A DNA stretch of 64,000 bases. Origin: Polaribacter reichenbachii (GTDB lineage: Bacteria; Bacteroidota; Bacteroidia; Flavobacteriales; Flavobacteriaceae). A program made the translations under genes and the position numbers. The number at the start of each line of letters is the position of its first letter. The first letter of the stretch is position 1. Below, in pieces: positions 53,043 to 62,081 of the stretch. The notes beneath the pieces were generated by a model. It saw only the letters and a list, made by a program, of their open reading frames with translations, was not told the DNA's origin and searched no databases. Location of the stretch: contig NZ_CP019419.1 in the NCBI RefSeq assembly GCF_001975665.1, positions 248,001 through 312,000 of the forward strand, given 5' to 3'.

Positions 53043-54308
53043 TTAATCTTCGTTATTAGAAACTTTAATTGAAATCTCGTTTATTTTTGCACCACTCATT
53101 TTTAGGATTTTAATTTTAAAACCCTTAATATCAATTAATTCTTTTTCTTCTGGTATATTTTCTGTGTGCTCTATAATAAAACCACCTAAAGTTTCGTAAG
53201 CTTCAGATTTAGGGATATTTAAATCGTACTCTTCATTTAAATAATCTACTTCTAACCTTGCTGAAAATTTAAAGGTATCTTCACTAATTTTTTCTTCTAA
53301 AAACTCTTGAGAATCGTGTTCATCTTCAATTTCACCAAACAATTCTTCTACAATATCTTCTACAGTAATTATACCAGAAGTACCACCATATTCATCTACA
53401 ACTACTGCAACACTTTTACGTTTTTTCATTAAAGTGTTCAGAATATCATTAATCATCATAGATTCTGGCACTATTTCTAAAGGCAATAAAATTGATTTAA
53501 TTGTTTTTGGTTTTTTAAAAAGTTCAAATGCGTTTACATAACCAACTACATCATCTAAAGAAGTTTTATATACCAAAATTTTAGATAAACCAGTTTCTAT
53601 AAAAAGGTTTTTTAAATTAGAAACTGTTTCATGCATTTCTACAGAAATAATCTCTGTTCTTGGCACCATAACTTCTCTCGCCTTTACATTCTGAAAAACT
53701 AATGCATTTTGAAATATTTGAATTTCTGAATCCATTTCATTATCATCATTACCTGTTTCTAATTGCTCGTTTATATAAATACCAAGTTCTTCTTTGCTAA
53801 ATTCAGTCTGTTGTTCATCTGCATTTGTTTTAAAGAATACACGCAGAAAAAAGTCTGAAATCATTGAAATAAATTCAGAGAAAAAATGAAATAAGTTGTA
53901 GAAAATATAAGCAGGAAAAGCAAAGATTTTTAAAACTTCGTTGGCATAAATTCTAAAAATTGCTTTAGGTAAAAACTCTGCAGTAATTAATATAATTATT
54001 GTAGAAATTACAGTTTGTAAGAGTAATAAAGAAAATTCATTAAAAGAATTGGTTGGGATAAATCTGATTAGAAATTCGCCCATATAATAACTATAAATCA
54101 CTAAAGAAATATTATTACCTACCAACATTGTGGTAATAAATTTTGATGATTTTTGAGTAATTTTAGTAAGTATTTTAGGTATAAAACCTTCTCTTTTCTT
54201 TTCTAATTCTATGTGCATTTTGTTCGCAGAAACAAATGCAATTTCCATACCTGAAAAGAATGCAGATAGTAAGATTGATATAATGATAATTATGAGTTCA
54301 ACCTCCAT
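53043..54308 (-). CDS. Hemolysin-family CNNM/CorC membrane protein with CBS domains
   Basis: A 421-residue protein. Residues 1-185 form a DUF21/CNNM membrane domain of three to four helices (GMEIAFVSANKMHIELEK is typical); two CBS domains follow (about 205-330, with REVMVPRTEI and VVVDEYGGTSGIITVEDIVEELFGEI in outline), then the CorC_HlyC C-terminal domain. Relatives act in magnesium or cobalt efflux; flavobacterial GldE, a gliding-motility protein, has the same architecture, and this gene could be confused with it. It lies 12 bases after a small membrane-protein gene. Confidence 0.88.
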   Translation of the reverse strand: MEVELIIIIISILLSAFFSGMEIAFVSANKMHIELEKKREGFIPKILTKITQKSSKFITTMLVGNNISLVIYSYYMGEFLIRFIPTNSFNEFSLLLLQTVISTIIILITAEFLPKAIFRIYANEVLKIFAFPAYIFYNLFHFFSEFISMISDFFLRVFFKTNADEQQTEFSKEELGIYINEQLETGNDDNEMDSEIQIFQNALVFQNVKAREVMVPRTEIISVEMHETVSNLKNLFIETGLSKILVYKTSLDDVVGYVNAFELFKKPKTIKSILLPLEIVPESMMINDILNTLMKKRKSVAVVVDEYGGTSGIITVEDIVEELFGEIEDEHDSQEFLEEKISEDTFKFSARLEVDYLNEEYDLNIPKSEAYETLGGFIIEHTENIPEEKELIDIKGFKIKILKMSGAKINEISIKVSNNED

Positions 54309-54320
54309 TAAAAATTTAAA

Positions 54321-54524
54321 TTATTGCTTATTTTGATTGTTTCTATCCTGAACTTTTTTTCTAAAACGTCTTTTAAAGAAAAAAACTAAAGTAATAAAAA
54401 TTGCAAAACCTAGAAAAAAATAAGACCTTGTTCTCTCTGTATTCCAACGTACTATAGCTTCAACTACACAAATAAAAGCTACCATTAAATATCCGTATTG
54501 AAAAAATTTCCAAATTCTATTCAT
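54321..54524 (-). CDS. Small two-helix membrane protein, unknown function
   Basis: A 67-residue protein starting MNRIWKFFQYGYLMVAFICVVEAIVRW, with two transmembrane helices and a strongly basic tail (KRRFRKKVQDRNNQNKQ). It is embedded in the lptC-CorC operon with gaps of only 3 and 12 bases, which supports a real gene. No family name is known to me. Confidence 0.75.
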   Translation of the reverse strand: MNRIWKFFQYGYLMVAFICVVEAIVRWNTERTRSYFFLGFAIFITLVFFFKRRFRKKVQDRNNQNKQ

Positions 54525-54527
54525 AAT

Positions 54528-55091
54528 CTACTCTTCTGAAGTTTCTAATTTACCTGTTGTTTTTTTCGCCAGGTGTTTGGTAAGATCATCTTTCGATTCA
54601 AAACCTATACCAAAGATAGTATCATTTTCTTTAGTAAGCTTAAAAGCTTTTTCTGATACAAAATATTTTGTTTTCTGATCCCAAAATAATTGATCTGTTT
54701 CTAACCTAGAATTATCTGTATGGTTAATTACAACCACATTTCCTTTAATTTCTGAGATTGATGTTACAGCATAAGAAAGCGCATAATCTCCTATAATAGT
54801 AACAGAATCTTGCCCTTTATTTTCGAAATTAATTATCTTAATTCCAGATGGGAATTCTCTGTAAGGATGATCTTGCCTATTACTAAAATCTAACATTATT
54901 GGTGTTATTAATTTAGATGTAACTCTACCTGAATCTTTATAAACGTGGTATGCGTCTTTAGAAGTACCAATAGGCAAATTTTTATCAGCCAAAAAATCTC
55001 TAGCTTTTTGGGTATCTTTAGAACAAGAAAAAAACACTACTGTTAAAAAAACAGCAGTGCTTTGTAATAATATTTTATTTTTAATACTCAT
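54528..55091 (-). CDS. lptC: LPS export protein LptC
   Basis: A 187-residue lipoprotein-like protein (Cys23 in FFSCSKD). The mature part has the LptC beta-jellyroll pattern: KDAYHVYKDSGRVTSKL, FPSGIKIINFENKG, ALSYAVTSISEIKGNVVVIN, LETDQLFWDQ. LptC passes lipopolysaccharide from the inner-membrane LptBFG complex to LptA. Bacteroidota LptC often has a lipobox, unlike the single-helix anchor of E. coli. The start overlaps the preceding TPR gene's stop by one base. Confidence 0.9.
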   Translation of the reverse strand: MSIKNKILLQSTAVFLTVVFFSCSKDTQKARDFLADKNLPIGTSKDAYHVYKDSGRVTSKLITPIMLDFSNRQDHPYREFPSGIKIINFENKGQDSVTIIGDYALSYAVTSISEIKGNVVVINHTDNSRLETDQLFWDQKTKYFVSEKAFKLTKENDTIFGIGFESKDDLTKHLAKKTTGKLETSEE

Positions 55092-56449
55092 TATTTGCCA
55101 CTTGAAGCAACCTTAACAGTTTCTCCAATCCAACATTTAATTGTATAATTTGAACCTATTGTAGCTCCTTTTGTAAAAATTACTTTTTTACTTGGTAAGT
55201 TAGCTCTATAAGTTGCAATATACTTTCTAGCTGTAGAAGAAATACTAGGATCTACAGCAGATGCTCTTTGTGCTTGTCTTAACGCTGCAGCATATACCAT
55301 TCTTTTTTCAAACTCATCAGAACCACAACTATTTACACTTGTTTGGTATGCTCTACCAATTAATAAATATGCTTTACCATAGTTAGGATTGAATTTTAAA
55401 GCCTCTCTTGCTAAACTTCTCGCCTTAGATTTTTGACCTCTAGCTAACGCAGCTTGAGCAAATTTTAATTTTGTTTTCGCTTTCTTTAAAGGATCTGTTT
55501 CTAAGTCAAACGCTTTTTGTCTCATTGCAGCTGCCCCACTTGCATCGCCATTTTTCTCTAAAATTCCAGCATAAAATGAATATGAATCTGGAGATGGAGT
55601 TGCTTCTGCATATGCTTTAGCTAAAGTTTCGAATAAAGGATCTTCTTGACAACCTTTGTTAAACATTCTTGATACAGCTCTTCTTAACCAAACTGCATTA
55701 GATTTATTCGCTTCGAAATCTCTTTGATAAATTGGTATTAATCTCTCGCAAGTAGCAATTTCAGAAATAATATTATCTAAACCACCTTCTACTTGACCTA
55801 AAGCTTTAGAGTTAATAGTGTAAGCTCTTAAATATCTTTTTTCTTTTGCGCTTAATACTTTTGTAGAATCTCCTGTAAGTTTAATGATTTTTTTAGTATA
55901 ATCATCTAATTTTTCACCTACAGATTCAATTACATCATCATAAGTATCAAAAACTTTTTGTGGCTCAACATCTTTATATTTATCTGTAACTCCTTGAAAA
56001 TATTTGTAAATATTCTTTACACTCATATCCTTTGGAGAAATCTTATAAGCAGTTTCTAGAATAGTAAAAATCTCAGCATCAGAAGCCAATTTATTTTTGA
56101 TTAAATAAGTTGCATAATCACTGTGTGCTTTTGCAAGGTTATTTTTAGTATCGTGGTGCTCAGGAAAATATTTAAGTCTTTGCTCATAAACTTTTTTAGC
56201 TAAAACTGGATCTTTTTTAACATCTTCTGCTAAAGTTGAACCATTCTTATAAATGTTTACTGATAAATCTTGACAGTTTTCCATTAGGTAAGTCCAATTT
56301 ACAAAGGCCTCATCGTATTTTTTAGACTTAAAATCTCCTCTAAAAAGGTTGTACTTAATTTGACAATCTCTAGTTGCGTCTTCTTGTGCATTTGTTTTTG
56401 CTGTAACCAAAAATGCTGTAACAGCTAATAAAAACGTAATTTTCTTCAT
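55091..56449 (-). CDS. Periplasmic TPR-repeat protein
   Basis: A 452-residue exported protein (signal peptide 1-21, ending TNAQ). The body is almost entirely helix pairs with TPR-like spacing, for example LKFNPNYGKAYLLIGRAYQ near the C terminus. It contains two cysteine residues in the mid-region and a CWIGETVKV end. The function is unknown. Its position between an outer-membrane protein and lptC suggests envelope assembly, by inference. Confidence 0.85.
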   Translation of the reverse strand: MKKITFLLAVTAFLVTAKTNAQEDATRDCQIKYNLFRGDFKSKKYDEAFVNWTYLMENCQDLSVNIYKNGSTLAEDVKKDPVLAKKVYEQRLKYFPEHHDTKNNLAKAHSDYATYLIKNKLASDAEIFTILETAYKISPKDMSVKNIYKYFQGVTDKYKDVEPQKVFDTYDDVIESVGEKLDDYTKKIIKLTGDSTKVLSAKEKRYLRAYTINSKALGQVEGGLDNIISEIATCERLIPIYQRDFEANKSNAVWLRRAVSRMFNKGCQEDPLFETLAKAYAEATPSPDSYSFYAGILEKNGDASGAAAMRQKAFDLETDPLKKAKTKLKFAQAALARGQKSKARSLAREALKFNPNYGKAYLLIGRAYQTSVNSCGSDEFEKRMVYAAALRQAQRASAVDPSISSTARKYIATYRANLPSKKVIFTKGATIGSNYTIKCWIGETVKVASSGK

Positions 56450-56465
56450 TTTTTGTTATTTTTTG

Positions 56466-57770
56466 TTAATCTATTTTTCTTTTTACGAACCAATTATCTG
56501 TCAAAGATAAACTTAATCTAAAATTAAAATAATTTTCTTCTATTAAATTATTATCTGTAGTTCCTCTTTTACCAAACTCAAATCCCATATTTACTGTTGA
56601 TAATTGTTTCAATGGTATACCTAGACCAAAAGATATGCCAAAGTCTTTAATATCTGTAAAATTTGAATTATTACCAGAACCATCTACCAATAAACCTGTA
56701 TTTTTATAACTAAATCCTGCTCTATAAGTTACTCTATTCCAATAGCTAGAAATTGAATTAATTTTTGGTAAGTAAAAACCTCCTAAAGAAATTCTATTAG
56801 AACTACCATATCTGTAAGCACCATTTGTATTTGCTAACAAACCAGATGTAGTAATTGCATCTTGATTTTCATATTCTACACCTGCATACCATTTATCTAA
56901 TTCTCCTACACCAACACCAATTATAGTATTAATTGGTAATTTAAAAGCACCATCAATAGCAGTTAGTTTATCGCCATTTTGATCTGCAAGAGTATCTCTT
57001 ACAAACTCACCACCTGTATTGGTAAGTGTTAAACTATAAGTTAAGCTTTCTCCTTTAACATCTATATCATTACCCAATTTTACACTTGCACCTGCATTTA
57101 CAATTAAATTATTTTTTAATTTGTGTTCGTATTGTGCTCCGATTTTTAAAGAGAGTCCATCAATTTCAGTTTTTTCTCTATATTTTGTTGCTAAAGAAAC
57201 ATCAGCAATTTGATTGGTAATACTATTTTCTATATTCCCAAAATTATAATCTCCTTCTATACCTAAAGATAAACCTTTGTAGACTTTAATACCAAACGCG
57301 GCATGAAATCTATTTACCCCTCCATTACCTTCGAACAAAGAAATTTCTGTAGTATTACCATCAGCATCTTGAGAACTATTAGATAAAGAATAACCAACTG
57401 TAGAAATAGGTTGTAATCCAAAAGAAAAACCAGCACTTTTACCAATTGGAAAAGCCAAAGCTATATAAGATAAGCTAGTTGATGTACTGCTTTGCTTATC
57501 ATCTCCAGTCTTTATTGTTAAATCGTTATTTAGTAAACCAAAACCATAAGTGGTATATCTTAAATTTCCATAAGCAGCAGGATTTGTAAAATTTAAATAT
57601 TTGTAATGGCTAAAAGCAACACCAATACCTCCCATTGAACTTTGCTCTACTGTATTGGCCGTAAATTCATCACCAATACCAAAATAAGAATAAGGGGAAG
57701 AACTTGATCTTTGCCCCATAAAAGCCAAAGAAGTGAATAGTAAAACAACTACTACAATGTTTCTAATCAT
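56466..57770 (-). CDS. Outer-membrane beta-barrel protein (FadL/porin-like)
   Basis: A 434-residue outer-membrane protein with a signal peptide (1-19). The mature protein starts with SSSSPYSYFGIGDEF and consists of about 14 amphipathic strands, including FGLLNNDLTIKT, GYSLSNSSQDADGN and the final NFRLSLSLTDNWFVKRKID. The pattern resembles the OmpP1/FadL/TodX long-chain transporters of flavobacteria, but I see no diagnostic residue. It is translationally linked to coaX by a 4-base overlap and precedes the TPR gene by 16 bases. Confidence 0.8.
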   Translation of the reverse strand: MIRNIVVVVLLFTSLAFMGQRSSSSPYSYFGIGDEFTANTVEQSSMGGIGVAFSHYKYLNFTNPAAYGNLRYTTYGFGLLNNDLTIKTGDDKQSSTSTSLSYIALAFPIGKSAGFSFGLQPISTVGYSLSNSSQDADGNTTEISLFEGNGGVNRFHAAFGIKVYKGLSLGIEGDYNFGNIENSITNQIADVSLATKYREKTEIDGLSLKIGAQYEHKLKNNLIVNAGASVKLGNDIDVKGESLTYSLTLTNTGGEFVRDTLADQNGDKLTAIDGAFKLPINTIIGVGVGELDKWYAGVEYENQDAITTSGLLANTNGAYRYGSSNRISLGGFYLPKINSISSYWNRVTYRAGFSYKNTGLLVDGSGNNSNFTDIKDFGISFGLGIPLKQLSTVNMGFEFGKRGTTDNNLIEENYFNFRLSLSLTDNWFVKRKID

Positions 57771-58495
57771 TTGTTTTTGTTAAAAATCAATATTTCATTT
57801 AATCCTTCAAGGAGAAAATTTTGATTGGCAAATATGCTACTTTTTAATTGTTTTGACAAGAAATTTGTGTCCCCACCTGTTAAAACCACTGTTAAATCTA
57901 AATATTTCTTTTTGTATTGCTGTATTACACCCTCAATTTCTTGAATTACACCATTTACAACTCCAGAATTAATACTTTCTTTTGTACTATTGCCAATAAA
58001 ATTTTCAGGTTTTTTCTTTTCTAATAGTGGTAATTTAGCAGTAAGTTGGTGTAATGATTTATATCTCATTTCTACACCTGGCGAAATTGCACCTCCTAAA
58101 TATTCTTTTTCTTTATTTACAAAATCGAAAGTAATACAAGTACCAGCATCAATTACTAGCGTATTTTTATTCGGATATTTAATTACTGCTCCAAAAACCA
58201 ATGCAATTCTATCTACTCCTAAAGTTTTTGGAGTGCTATACAAATTTTTAAAAGGAGTTGTAATAGTAGATGAAACAAGTGTTATTGACACTAATTCTCG
58301 AAGCTTTTCTATCTTTTTTGATGAAATTGAAGATACAGAAGACATAATTGCATCATCAATTTGATATTTTTTTAATATTTTTTTTACTTCGGATATAATT
58401 CTATTTTTATTAAAAACTAGTAATTCAACAATTTTATCTTGCTCAAAAACAGCAACTTTTACTCGGGTATTACCAACATCAATAATCAGGTTCAT
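57767..58495 (-). CDS. coaX: Type III pantothenate kinase
   Basis: A 242-residue enzyme that phosphorylates pantothenate, the first step of coenzyme A synthesis. It has the ASKHA-type start MNLIIDVGNTRVKVAVF (Asp6), the second motif VLVIDAGTCITFDFV-like stretch (IDAGTCITFDF) and PGVEMRYKSLHQLTAKLP. It is the first gene of a seven-gene minus-strand run for envelope biogenesis and starts near a T-rich gap before tRNA-Phe. Confidence 0.95.
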   Translation of the reverse strand: MNLIIDVGNTRVKVAVFEQDKIVELLVFNKNRIISEVKKILKKYQIDDAIMSSVSSISSKKIEKLRELVSITLVSSTITTPFKNLYSTPKTLGVDRIALVFGAVIKYPNKNTLVIDAGTCITFDFVNKEKEYLGGAISPGVEMRYKSLHQLTAKLPLLEKKKPENFIGNSTKESINSGVVNGVIQEIEGVIQQYKKKYLDLTVVLTGGDTNFLSKQLKSSIFANQNFLLEGLNEILIFNKNK

Positions 58496-58544
58496 TTTTG
58501 TTTTTTATAGAATTTCAAAAATACAATAGATTTTTTTCATTTTT

Positions 58545-58577
58545 TTGTAGGAGATGTAAAAAAACATATTATATTTG
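58545..58577 (+). promoter_or_regulatory. tRNA-Phe promoter
   Basis: TTG (58545-58547), a 22-base spacer and TATATTTG (58570-58577) match the Bacteroidota consensus; the tRNA begins 17 bases later. Confidence 0.75.
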
Positions 58578-58593
58578 CATCCGCTAAGGCAAT

Positions 58594-58666
58594 GGTACCT
58601 TAGCTCAGTTGGTAGAGCAAAGGACTGAAAATCCTTGTGTCCCTGGTTCGATTCCTGGAGGTACCA
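58594..58666 (+). tRNA. tRNA-Phe (anticodon GAA)
   Basis: A 73-base tRNA folds cleanly: acceptor arms GGTACCT and AGGTACC with discriminator A, D-arm GCTC/GAGC, anticodon stem AAGGA/TCCTT with loop CTGAAAA (anticodon GAA), T-arm CCTGG/CCTGG with loop TTCGATT. The CCA end is not encoded, as in many bacteria of this group. Confidence 0.97.
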
Positions 58667-58670
58667 CTTA

Positions 58671-58701
58671 AAACCCAAACATTTTTGTTTGGGTTTTTTT
58701 G
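58671..58701 (+). terminator. Intrinsic terminator after tRNA-Phe
   Basis: AAACCCAAACA, a 4-base loop and TGTTTGGGTTT followed by Ts, immediately after the tRNA. Confidence 0.9.
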
Positions 58702-58711
58702 TACTTAAACT

Positions 58712-59158
58712 TTATTTTAAAATACTTTTTACAATTTTTAAATGATGGTTGGTGTGTATTTTTAAGAATTTAAAAGTTTGCTGTTTGTTTAATTGCTTAA
58801 ATATTGGATGCATAAAATTTTTATGATCCTCCAATTCTTTTATCAACTTTATATTTTCATAGGCTAATTTTAATTGATGTTCTATATCTTCTTTTAAAAT
58901 ATTTTTTGGCGGTAGTACTTTTTTAGGTGCTTTTGCCTTACCTCTTGGAAAAGCTCCTACAGCAAATGTTATGCTTCTTAAAAGGTGAAACGTTTTCTTA
59001 TACTCTTTAGGCTCTGATTTAATTAAAAAATCTGAAACACTATTTATAACTTTTAAAGTATGATCTAAATGCCAACCAACATTAGCTTTTGATATTTTTA
59101 AATTTACTTTATCAATATCACCCAAATGCTTTTGTATTAATAACAATTCTTTTTTCAT
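58712..59158 (-). CDS. DUF1569/DinB-like protein
   Basis: The chosen ATG gives 148 residues starting MKKELLLIQKHLGDI; an ATG 21 bases upstream is less likely. The protein is a four-helix bundle of the DinB type, with histidines suited to a metal site: WHLDHTLKV (about 32-40) and IHTNHHLKIV near the C terminus. DUF1569 proteins are uncharacterised. It is followed on the minus strand, upstream, by the RluB-type gene's terminator, so it is its own unit. Confidence 0.82.
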   Translation of the reverse strand: MKKELLLIQKHLGDIDKVNLKISKANVGWHLDHTLKVINSVSDFLIKSEPKEYKKTFHLLRSITFAVGAFPRGKAKAPKKVLPPKNILKEDIEHQLKLAYENIKLIKELEDHKNFMHPIFKQLNKQQTFKFLKIHTNHHLKIVKSILK

Positions 59159-59194
59159 AATTAGTACTTTTACACACACTTAAATATAAAAAAA

Positions 59195-59216
59195 ATCCAG
59201 CTAAAAAGCTGGATTT
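59195..59216 (-). terminator. Intrinsic terminator after the RluB-type gene
   Basis: AATCCAGCT, a 4-base A loop and AGCTGGATT; on the minus strand it runs into a long T-tract. Confidence 0.85.
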
Positions 59217-59222
59217 CAAATA

Positions 59223-60056
59223 TTATTTCATTATTTGGAGATTTGTAACCTCTAAATTTGTAAGTTCTCTCCATCTACCTCTTGGTAAATTTTTCTTCGT
59301 TAATTCAGCAAAAATAACTCTATCTAATTTATTTACTTTATAACCAACGTGCTCAAATATTTTACGAACAATTCTGTTTCTACCAGAATGAATTTCTATA
59401 CCAATTTCTGTTTTTGGTTCTCCATTTACATAAGAAACAGCATCAATAAATACTTTTCTGCCTTCTATAATTACTTCTCCTCTAAGTTTTTCTAGATCTT
59501 TTAAATCTAATTTTCTGTCTAGAGAAGCGTGATAAAGTTTACGAACATTGTGTTTAGGATGCGTTAACTTTTTTGCTAAATCACCATCATTTGTAAACAA
59601 CAACAAACCCGTTGTATTTCTATCTAATCTACCTACAGGATAAATTCTTTCTTTAGATGCATTTGCAATTAACTCCATTACAGTTTTACGACCACGATCG
59701 TCATCCATAGTAGTAATGTAATTCTTTGGCTTATTTAGTAAAATATATTTCTTTTGTTCTGGTGAAATTGCTGTACCATCAAAACGAACAACATCGTTAG
59801 GTTGCACTTTATAACCCATTTCTGTTACTAATTTTCCGTTTACCTCAACACTACCATGTTCTATATAAGTATCTGCTTCTCTACGCGAACAAATACCAGA
59901 ATTTGCAATGTATTTATTAAGACGTACACCTGAAGTTTCATCAGTTTTTTGAGTAGGTTTTATCTTTTTGTACTCTTTTTTAGTACTTTTTCTGTTTAGA
60001 GGAGTACTTTTTTTTCCCTCTTGTCGTCTTCGCGACGAGTTTTTATTTGAATTCAT
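59223..60056 (-). CDS. RluB/RsuA-family pseudouridine synthase with S4 domain
   Basis: The chosen start gives 277 residues. Residues 1-45 are a disordered, Lys/Arg-rich tail (NSSRRRQEGKKSTPLNRKS). The S4 RNA-binding domain follows (VRLNKYIANSGICSRREADTYI region), then the catalytic domain with GRLDRNTTGLLLFTNDGDLA, the Asp being the nucleophile. It modifies rRNA, most likely 23S near the peptidyl transferase centre as RluB does; the site is not readable. A start 18 bases upstream is possible. Confidence 0.92.
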   Translation of the reverse strand: MNSNKNSSRRRQEGKKSTPLNRKSTKKEYKKIKPTQKTDETSGVRLNKYIANSGICSRREADTYIEHGSVEVNGKLVTEMGYKVQPNDVVRFDGTAISPEQKKYILLNKPKNYITTMDDDRGRKTVMELIANASKERIYPVGRLDRNTTGLLLFTNDGDLAKKLTHPKHNVRKLYHASLDRKLDLKDLEKLRGEVIIEGRKVFIDAVSYVNGEPKTEIGIEIHSGRNRIVRKIFEHVGYKVNKLDRVIFAELTKKNLPRGRWRELTNLEVTNLQIMK

Positions 60057-60172
60057 TTTTAAAAATTTTGGCAAAGGTAGATAAAGAATTTCTCGAAACC
60101 TAAAATCCTAATAATAATGGTAAAACCAATTTTATGACTTTGGTTTACTTATAAAATTAAAAAAAGTTAAGT

Positions 60173-61090
60173 TTAATTCAATTTATCTATCACTTTTTCA
60201 ATGATTAAAGAAGTATCAATAAAAACCAAACTAAAAACCCCAACAAGAAGCAATAACTTTAGTGTGTTATGTAAAAATCGATATTGACTTCTTTTTGTTG
60301 ATTTTGATAGATAAAAGCCAACAAAAATTAAAGTTATTAAAGCCAAATAAAAATAATACTTCATATAACTTAACTCAGGATAACTGAATAAAATAACAAC
60401 TGGAAATATAGTTAAAAATAGAAGTGCAAAACATAATTTCTTTGTAGTTTTCTCTCCATAAGAAACTGTAAAAGTCTTGTAATTATTAGCAATTGCACCT
60501 GTCAAATTCTCTAATTCTTTAATTAATTCTCTGAGCATTATCACCAAAAACAAGAAAACAGCATGAACAAAAATAATTTTTGAGAAATTTTTATAATATA
60601 CAAAAATGGCAAAAAAAGGTAAAATTGTAAGTATTGTTGCAGATAACAAACCTCTAAAAGGATGTTTCTTTAAATTGTGCGAATAAAACCAAATAGCAAA
60701 AATATAAATAGCAAAAAATAAAGCGGCTTTCCAAGAAACTAAAAAGCCAAATACAAAACCTATAAAATTTAAGGTAAAATACAGCGATAATTTAGTTTCT
60801 TGTTTAATATAATTATCTAAACCCGATTTTAAGGGTCTATTAATTCGATCTACTTGACTATCATAAAAATTGTTGATAATATAACCAGAAGCCACCACAC
60901 AAACAGTTGCTATTACTATATAAAATAAGTGTAAATCAAAAAAAACAGAAGCTGCTGAGTGTTCTGACGAAAATATAAAAATAGACGCTAAGTATTGCGC
61001 AAAAATCAATACTAAAATATTATAACCTCTTATAACAGATAATAAGCTGAATATTTTTTTTAAAAAAGTCTTCGTTTTTGAAGAACTCAT
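60173..61090 (-). CDS. UbiA-family prenyltransferase (geranylgeranylglycerol-phosphate geranylgeranyltransferase-like)
   Basis: A 305-residue membrane protein with about eight helices. The first aspartate motif is N73-NFYD77SQVD81RINRP, and the second region is ELIKELENLTGAIANNYKTF, with the Asp pattern weakened. Flavobacterial genes in this position are usually annotated as transferring geranylgeranyl to geranylgeranylglycerol phosphate, the archaeal ether-lipid reaction, or a related prenyl transfer. It is 10 bases after the mevalonate kinase gene, so its substrate is probably an isoprenoid made by this operon. Confidence 0.85.
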   Translation of the reverse strand: MSSSKTKTFLKKIFSLLSVIRGYNILVLIFAQYLASIFIFSSEHSAASVFFDLHLFYIVIATVCVVASGYIINNFYDSQVDRINRPLKSGLDNYIKQETKLSLYFTLNFIGFVFGFLVSWKAALFFAIYIFAIWFYSHNLKKHPFRGLLSATILTILPFFAIFVYYKNFSKIIFVHAVFLFLVIMLRELIKELENLTGAIANNYKTFTVSYGEKTTKKLCFALLFLTIFPVVILFSYPELSYMKYYFYLALITLIFVGFYLSKSTKRSQYRFLHNTLKLLLLVGVFSLVFIDTSLIIEKVIDKLN

Positions 61091-61100
61091 ATTTATTAAT

Positions 61101-62027
61101 TTAGAATCTATAAACCAATTCTAATTTATAATTTTCTAGACTTTTTTGTGCTTTTTCATAATCTTGAGTAAAACCTAAAATGTAACCTCCACCACCAGAA
61201 CCACAAAGTTTTAAGTAATAATCGTTTGTGCTGATACCTTTTGCCCACACTTTATGAAAAGCATCAGGAATCATTGGTTTAAAGTTTTTTAGCACTACTT
61301 TAGACAAGCTTTTTACATTGCTAAACAAAGATTTTACATTGCCTTGTAAAAAATCTTCGATACAAGCATCTGTATGTATAGCAAACTCTTCGCTTAACAT
61401 TTTTCTAAAACCTTCGTTTTTCATCTTATTCATAAAAATGTTAACCATTGGCTCAGTTTCTCCTGCTTGTTCAGAATCTAATAAGAAAACAGCTCCTTTT
61501 CCTTCTTTTTGAGACGGAATGCCAGCAGGTTCTATATTTTCTTTAGAATTGATTAAAATTGGTAAACTTAAATAAGAATTTAAAGGATCTAAGCCAGAAC
61601 TATTTCCGTGAAAAAAAGATTCCATTAAAGAAAAAACAGCTTTTAATTTTAACAACTTTTCTCTTGTTAAATTCTCTAAAACTGTAATTTTATCATTCGC
61701 ATATTTATCGTAAATAGAAGCTACTAAAGCTCCAGAACTACCAACTCCATAACCTTGTGGAATAGAAGAGTCGAAATACATGCCGTTTTCTAAATCCGTT
61801 TTAAACTCATTTAAATTAAAAGAAACTAAATCTGAATTTAAATTAGAAATATAGCTGTAAAATTGATGTAAACTAGCATTTGATTTTTGAGAAACACCTT
61901 CTAAATTATCTGAAGTTTTTAAAGCACCTCTGTAAGTATTATATGGTATTGCTAAACCTTTAGAATCTTTAATAATTCCATATTCTCCAAAAAGTAGAAT
62001 TTTAGCATAAAATAAAGGTCCTCTCAT
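61101..62027 (-). CDS. Mevalonate kinase
   Basis: A 308-residue GHMP kinase that phosphorylates mevalonate. It has the N-terminal LLFGEYGIIKDSKGLAIP block (12-28), the ATP loop IPQGYGVGSSGAL (89-101) and the C-terminal GHMP motif LCGSGGGGYILGF. The length is normal. It lies between a MORN-like gene (54 bases away) and the UbiA gene (10 bases away) on the same strand. Confidence 0.9.
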   Translation of the reverse strand: MRGPLFYAKILLFGEYGIIKDSKGLAIPYNTYRGALKTSDNLEGVSQKSNASLHQFYSYISNLNSDLVSFNLNEFKTDLENGMYFDSSIPQGYGVGSSGALVASIYDKYANDKITVLENLTREKLLKLKAVFSLMESFFHGNSSGLDPLNSYLSLPILINSKENIEPAGIPSQKEGKGAVFLLDSEQAGETEPMVNIFMNKMKNEGFRKMLSEEFAIHTDACIEDFLQGNVKSLFSNVKSLSKVVLKNFKPMIPDAFHKVWAKGISTNDYYLKLCGSGGGGYILGFTQDYEKAQKSLENYKLELVYRF

Positions 62028-62081
62028 TTTCTTTTTCTGTTTGAGTACAAAAATACGAATTAATATATAAATGTAAGGTTA

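Noticed and set aside
53043..54308. Gliding-motility protein GldE
   Set aside because: The same architecture, but GldE is normally recognised by its neighbours (ssb, gldD), which are absent here; kept as a general CNNM/CorC protein.
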